A stretch of DNA of 64,000 nt from Globodera rostochiensis (taxonomy: Eukaryota; Nematoda; Chromadorea; Rhabditida; Heteroderidae). This document shows, in pieces, positions 60,717-64,000 of this stretch. Below the pieces are notes generated by a model. It had not been told where the DNA came from and ran no database searches. It saw only the letters and a program-made list of their open reading frames with translations. Position 1 is the stretch's first letter. Every line of letters begins with the position of its first letter. The stretch lies in the NCBI GenBank assembly GCA_018350325.1, contig JAEVLN010000007.1, positions 1,765,109 through 1,829,108 on the forward strand. The letters run 5' to 3'. Position numbers and translations under genes: made by a program.

Positions 60717-60953
60717 GCGGCGTACGATCCGAATACATACCGGGGCAATAACTGTCTTTAAACTTAACCGATTCAGACAAATTAAAACCCATTCGAAAGC
60801 TCTTGTCGAAGATGAAGCTATGGTTAAGCTAAAGTTTTGCGATTGGACAAGTCTCAAAAAATATGGCCAAAAAAAGAGCTTTCGAATGGTTTTTAATTTG
60901 TTTGAAACGGTTAAGTTTAAAGACAGTTATCGCCCCGGTCTGTATTCGGATAT
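60717..60953. repeat. Fold-back immediately 3' of protein C
   Basis: Arms GATCCGAATACATACCGGGGC and GCCCCGGTCTGTATTCGGAT continue inward with TTAAACTTAACC and GAGCTTTCGAATGG. The centre holds AAATATGGCCA. The right half resembles 19,010-19,170, where it ends in GGTCTGGGTTCGAGTCC. Confidence 0.65.
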
Positions 60954-61692
60954 GTAGCTCAATATCATTGATTTGAAAGCGATCAATTCAAGAACACAAA
61001 TATGCTTGGTTGTTTTGATAAAGAGATGAGCATTTCAATTTTTAAGACCCGCTAGAATAACGATGATAAAGGTAGAAATGAAACCATATTGTGCTAAGAA
61101 ATAGGAATTGAAAATTTTAATTTTTGTTGTTTATAATAAAATTTCAACATTTAAGTAAAAATCAAAAAATATAAAATGAATTTTTGAGCAAGAAAAGGGC
61201 TAGCATTGTGCGCCTTTAAAATTTGTTCCTTTCTTTTTAATTGTTTTAAATAAAATCACGATTAAAACAATGTTAAAAAAATCAACTATTTTAGAACGAA
61301 GCTAAATTTGTTTTTAAATTTATTTAAAACAAAAAATAACGGGACCTTGAATATGTAAACAAGCTCATTTAATTATTTAAAATAATTTACATTTAGTTAA
61401 ATGTCATGAAACAAGCCAAAAAATGTCATGATGATTCACATCTTTTCTTTAAATTATTAATTAAACATTTCGACATTTAAAGTTTTCAATAAAAAGCGTC
61501 TCATTTTTTTATTTAAAAAGAAGTTCGAGCGCCAACCACCATTTACATTTAGCGATAAGTAATGTTATGTTTCACGACAATTAGTGAAATATTTAATTAA
61601 AATTTAACCATATCAGAACTTTTGTTTTAAACGCACAAAAATATTTCGTAATTTGACGACTTAATGTTCTTTTTTAATAAATTCTAAATAAT
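60954..61692. other. Intergenic
   Basis: Strongly AT-rich. No gene, RNA or clear repeat recognised. Confidence 0.35.
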
Positions 61693-63162
61693 ATGAATAA
61701 ATTAAGGTCGCATTGTTTTTAATAACATTGTCCGATCAAATTGCAATTTTGACGGGCTCAGGTCGAATTGTTGGTTATTATCAAGGCATTAAATATTTTT
61801 CATGCGGTCAGGTTAGTGTTGAAGCAATAATTTTTTCTAAAATTTATTTTTTCAAAATTACATTTTTTATTTTGTTAATTAGAAGCTGACCCATCTGATC
61901 TTAGCCGCAGCGTTCGCAAACTCTGATGCCAATCTCAGCCAAATGAGCCCTATTCTACAACAAGCGCACCAAACCGGAAAAGCCGAAAACCCGCAATTGA
62001 AAGTGAGGATAGCGATTTTCGGGTAAAAAAATTTCTACAAATTTTTTTTTTAAATTTCTGTAAACCAAGCTATCTTCCATCGCTGATTAAAAATGAAAAT
62101 CGAGCAATTTTTATTGCAAATATTGTTACATTCGTGAAAAATAATGGGCTAGACGGTGTCGACTTCCCATGGAAGTACCCAACTGCAGTAAGCAATCTTG
62201 CTTTTAATTAAATAAATCAAAATTAAAATTTGAATAAAACATATTAAACAGGATGTCAAGGCCAATTACGTGACATTTTTGAGTGAGCTGAAGAAGGCAC
62301 TTCCATCCGGCACTTTTCTTAGCATTAAATCTGCCGCAATTGCTAACATTTTGGACCCGGGATTTGACTTGGCCGGCATTGCCGCCGCTGTGGACTTCAT
62401 CAACGTGATGTGCTACGATTATTATGGCGCATGGAGCCAATCGACGGGCCCCATTTCAGCGCTTTATAAAGAGGGAAGTGCCGAACCGTCTGATCAGTTG
62501 AATTGCAACTGGACAATCGCTTACCATCTGTCCAAAATGCACAATCCGGGAAAGGTAAATTCTATGAGTATGATTGATCGCAATAATAAAAGGCACTTAC
62601 TTGTGGTTCAATCAATTTTAGTTGAATTTGGGAGTGCCATTTTATGGAAATTTTGGACCAATGTTGGTGCGCCCTTAAACGGCGACGGTCTTTGGCGTCA
62701 GCTGGGCACCTATAGTACTGAATTTGCCTGGCAAAATTTGGGCAAAAGTTTCAACTTGGCCCAGGCGATCTATCAGACAACGGCAAAAACGCCGTACATT
62801 TACGATGCATTGTCGAGAATATTCTTAACTTTTGAGAACCCTCAGTCACTGATTGAAAAGGTATTAGTAATTCAAAAAATGTGGATAAAATTTTGCTAAA
62901 TAGGCCTAAGCTTTGGGTTAGGAAGCCTGGACTGGAGGTTTTATTTTAAAATACAAGAATTGAACAGAATAGTGAATTTTTTTTTCTTTATAGAACATCT
63001 TAAATAGGTATCTTTATTTATTTTAATATTTATAAATTTTTTTAAATTTAAGACAAGCTATGCAAACCTTACTAGCCTCGGCGGGATAATGATCTGTGGT
63101 CCGTCGATCAAGATGACGATCAATCGTCTTTATTAAACGCCATTTCTTTAGCAAAGTTGTAA
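61693..63162 (+). pseudogene. GH18 chitinase pseudogene with lost catalytic residues
   Basis: All six exons of the intact paralogue are traceable: about 61,693-61,811, 61,883-62,022, 62,070-62,187, 62,252-62,554, about 62,622-62,860, 63,053-63,162. The ATG at 61,693 is out of frame with the leader by one base. The fifth exon lacks one base near 62,645 (GGAAATTTTGGACC), and the sixth has two extra bases (ATCTGTGGTCC). The catalytic strand reads DGVDFPWK where the active copy has DGADIDWE, so the third Asp and the proton-donor Glu are gone. The first-strand GGG motif is reduced too. Exon 4 is still highly similar to the active gene. A catalytically dead lectin phase before frame loss is possible. 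Confidence 0.85.
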
Positions 63163-63197
63163 TCCAAAATTTATTTTTGAAAAAAATGTATAAAAAA

Positions 63198-63652
63198 AAA
63201 CGGTAATAGTGAAGATGGTGCCCCCATTTAAAAAAAAAATATTTTTCTAAGTCGATTAAAAGGTATTTCAGGAGTAATCGAGGGTGTAGAATCCGAATCG
63301 GACATTAGTTTTGACCAATTCCGAACCCCGGACCCGAATTCAAACAATTCCGAAATTTTTTTTTTTTAAATTAACATTTATTGCTCTAAATCGATGGAAT
63401 TCACAAAATTACATCGAATAGGCAATTAATGATCGAATTCATGTTTTTTTTAACAATTTGAGGCCCAAATTAATTTTAGGAAATTTTTGAATTTTCAATT
63501 GTTCGAATTCGGGTCCGGGATTCAAAATTGGTCAAAATGGAGGTCAAATTCGGATTCTACACACTCGAATACCCCTATAAAAATCTTTTAATCAACTGAA
63601 AACTAATTTTTTTTAAATGGAGGGGCACCATCTTCACTATTACCAAAAAAAA
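63198..63652. mobile_element. Long palindromic element, ends GGTAATAGTGAAGATGGTGC
   Basis: Ends GGTAATAGTGAAGATGGTGC and GCACCATCTTCACTATTACC are near-perfect inverses. Internal blocks AATCCGAATCGGAC / GGTCAAATTCGGATT and CCGAACCCCGGACCCGAATTC / GAATTCGGGTCCGGG also pair. Almost the whole 450 bp can fold on itself. It is related to 32,249-32,652. Confidence 0.75.
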
Positions 63653-63697
63653 TTAACAATTTAATAAATAAGCATAAAAAAATTAATTGTTTACAAA

Positions 63698-63919
63698 ATG
63701 TTTATTTATAAAAAAACCAGTTTTTTTTTATCCATATCGAACATCACATTCACACCACCATCGACACCTTCTACATATAATAATAATCCAGTTATTGTAT
63801 CTGTACAATTGGTGAACATTAATGTAAATAATGTCTGTACCGTCAATTTGAGATTCATCGGCATTACCTACAAACTTGTGTGCTGCTACCTTAAATTTCG
63901 TCTGGTTCTGCCAAGCTCT
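63698..63919 (+). CDS. CBM49-like protein D, first visible exon, runs off window
   Basis: The open stretch ends at a donor (TCT|GTAATA, 63,920). It carries NPVIVSVQLVNINVN, LRFIGITYKLVCCYLKFRLVLPSS, matching the exon that precedes the W-loop exon in A and B. No good signal peptide is encoded here, so a leader exon may be upstream or lost. The second half lies beyond the window. Confidence 0.6.
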
Positions 63920-64000
63920 GTAATAATTGAGAAAGAAAAATTAATATTTTGTTAATTTATTATTGTAAATTTATTAAAAAATAAATTAAAAAAAAAGCAT

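Noticed and set aside
62270..62899. 209-residue open frame at the second GH18 locus taken as an intact exon
   Set aside because: It reads through an intron and switches frame relative to the paralogue. Splicing as in the intact gene reveals a one-base deletion.

Overview
The window is AT-rich eukaryotic DNA with split genes, short introns and many small transposons. Nematode origin is well supported: the largest gene encodes an UNC-84-type SUN protein of about 1,133 residues with the nematode domain layout. Several introns can only be joined in frame by using GC rather than GT donors. That habit, together with a cluster of small secreted proteins and secreted GH18 chitinases, suggests a tylenchid plant-parasitic (cyst-type) nematode. 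The exact taxon is inference. All gene models below were built by hand from splice sites, reading phase and family resemblance.

Left part (1-23,000). A UBXN7-like UAS/UBX gene (847-3820) and a small secreted-protein gene (4946-5965) lie on the + strand. A decayed hAT transposase follows on the - strand. Next come a gene with five helix-turn-helix modules (12,624-15,367, -) and a GNAT acetyltransferase (15,685-17,175, -). An inverted second copy of the small secreted gene (19,895-22,275, -) carries two consecutive hAT-like insertions that the first copy lacks. The rest is dense repeat sequence: hAT-like elements with 8-bp target duplications, fold-back elements, CCGGAA-type arrays and fragments of a tRNA-derived SINE.

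Middle part (23,200-46,200). This is the housekeeping block. It holds an isolated MRP-type TMD0 gene, unc-84 (29 exons), a SPRYD7 orthologue, ALG8 and endonuclease V, all on +. ALG8 and endonuclease V are only about 60-110 bp apart and look operon-like. An SLC17-like MFS transporter lies opposite on the - strand. Introns of these genes host MITEs of hAT, Harbinger-like and Mutator-like type.

Right part (46,200-64,000). A tandem secreted-protein locus alternates small, signal-peptide-bearing, CBM49-like proteins (51.5, 53.9, 60.0 and 63.7 kb) with GH18 chitinases: an intact gene at 57.3 kb, a pseudogene at 61.7 kb, and an inverted relic at 48.2-50.5 kb shattered by nested hAT-like elements. 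The pairing suggests a locus for secreted polysaccharide-active proteins that expands by duplication and is eroded by transposons.
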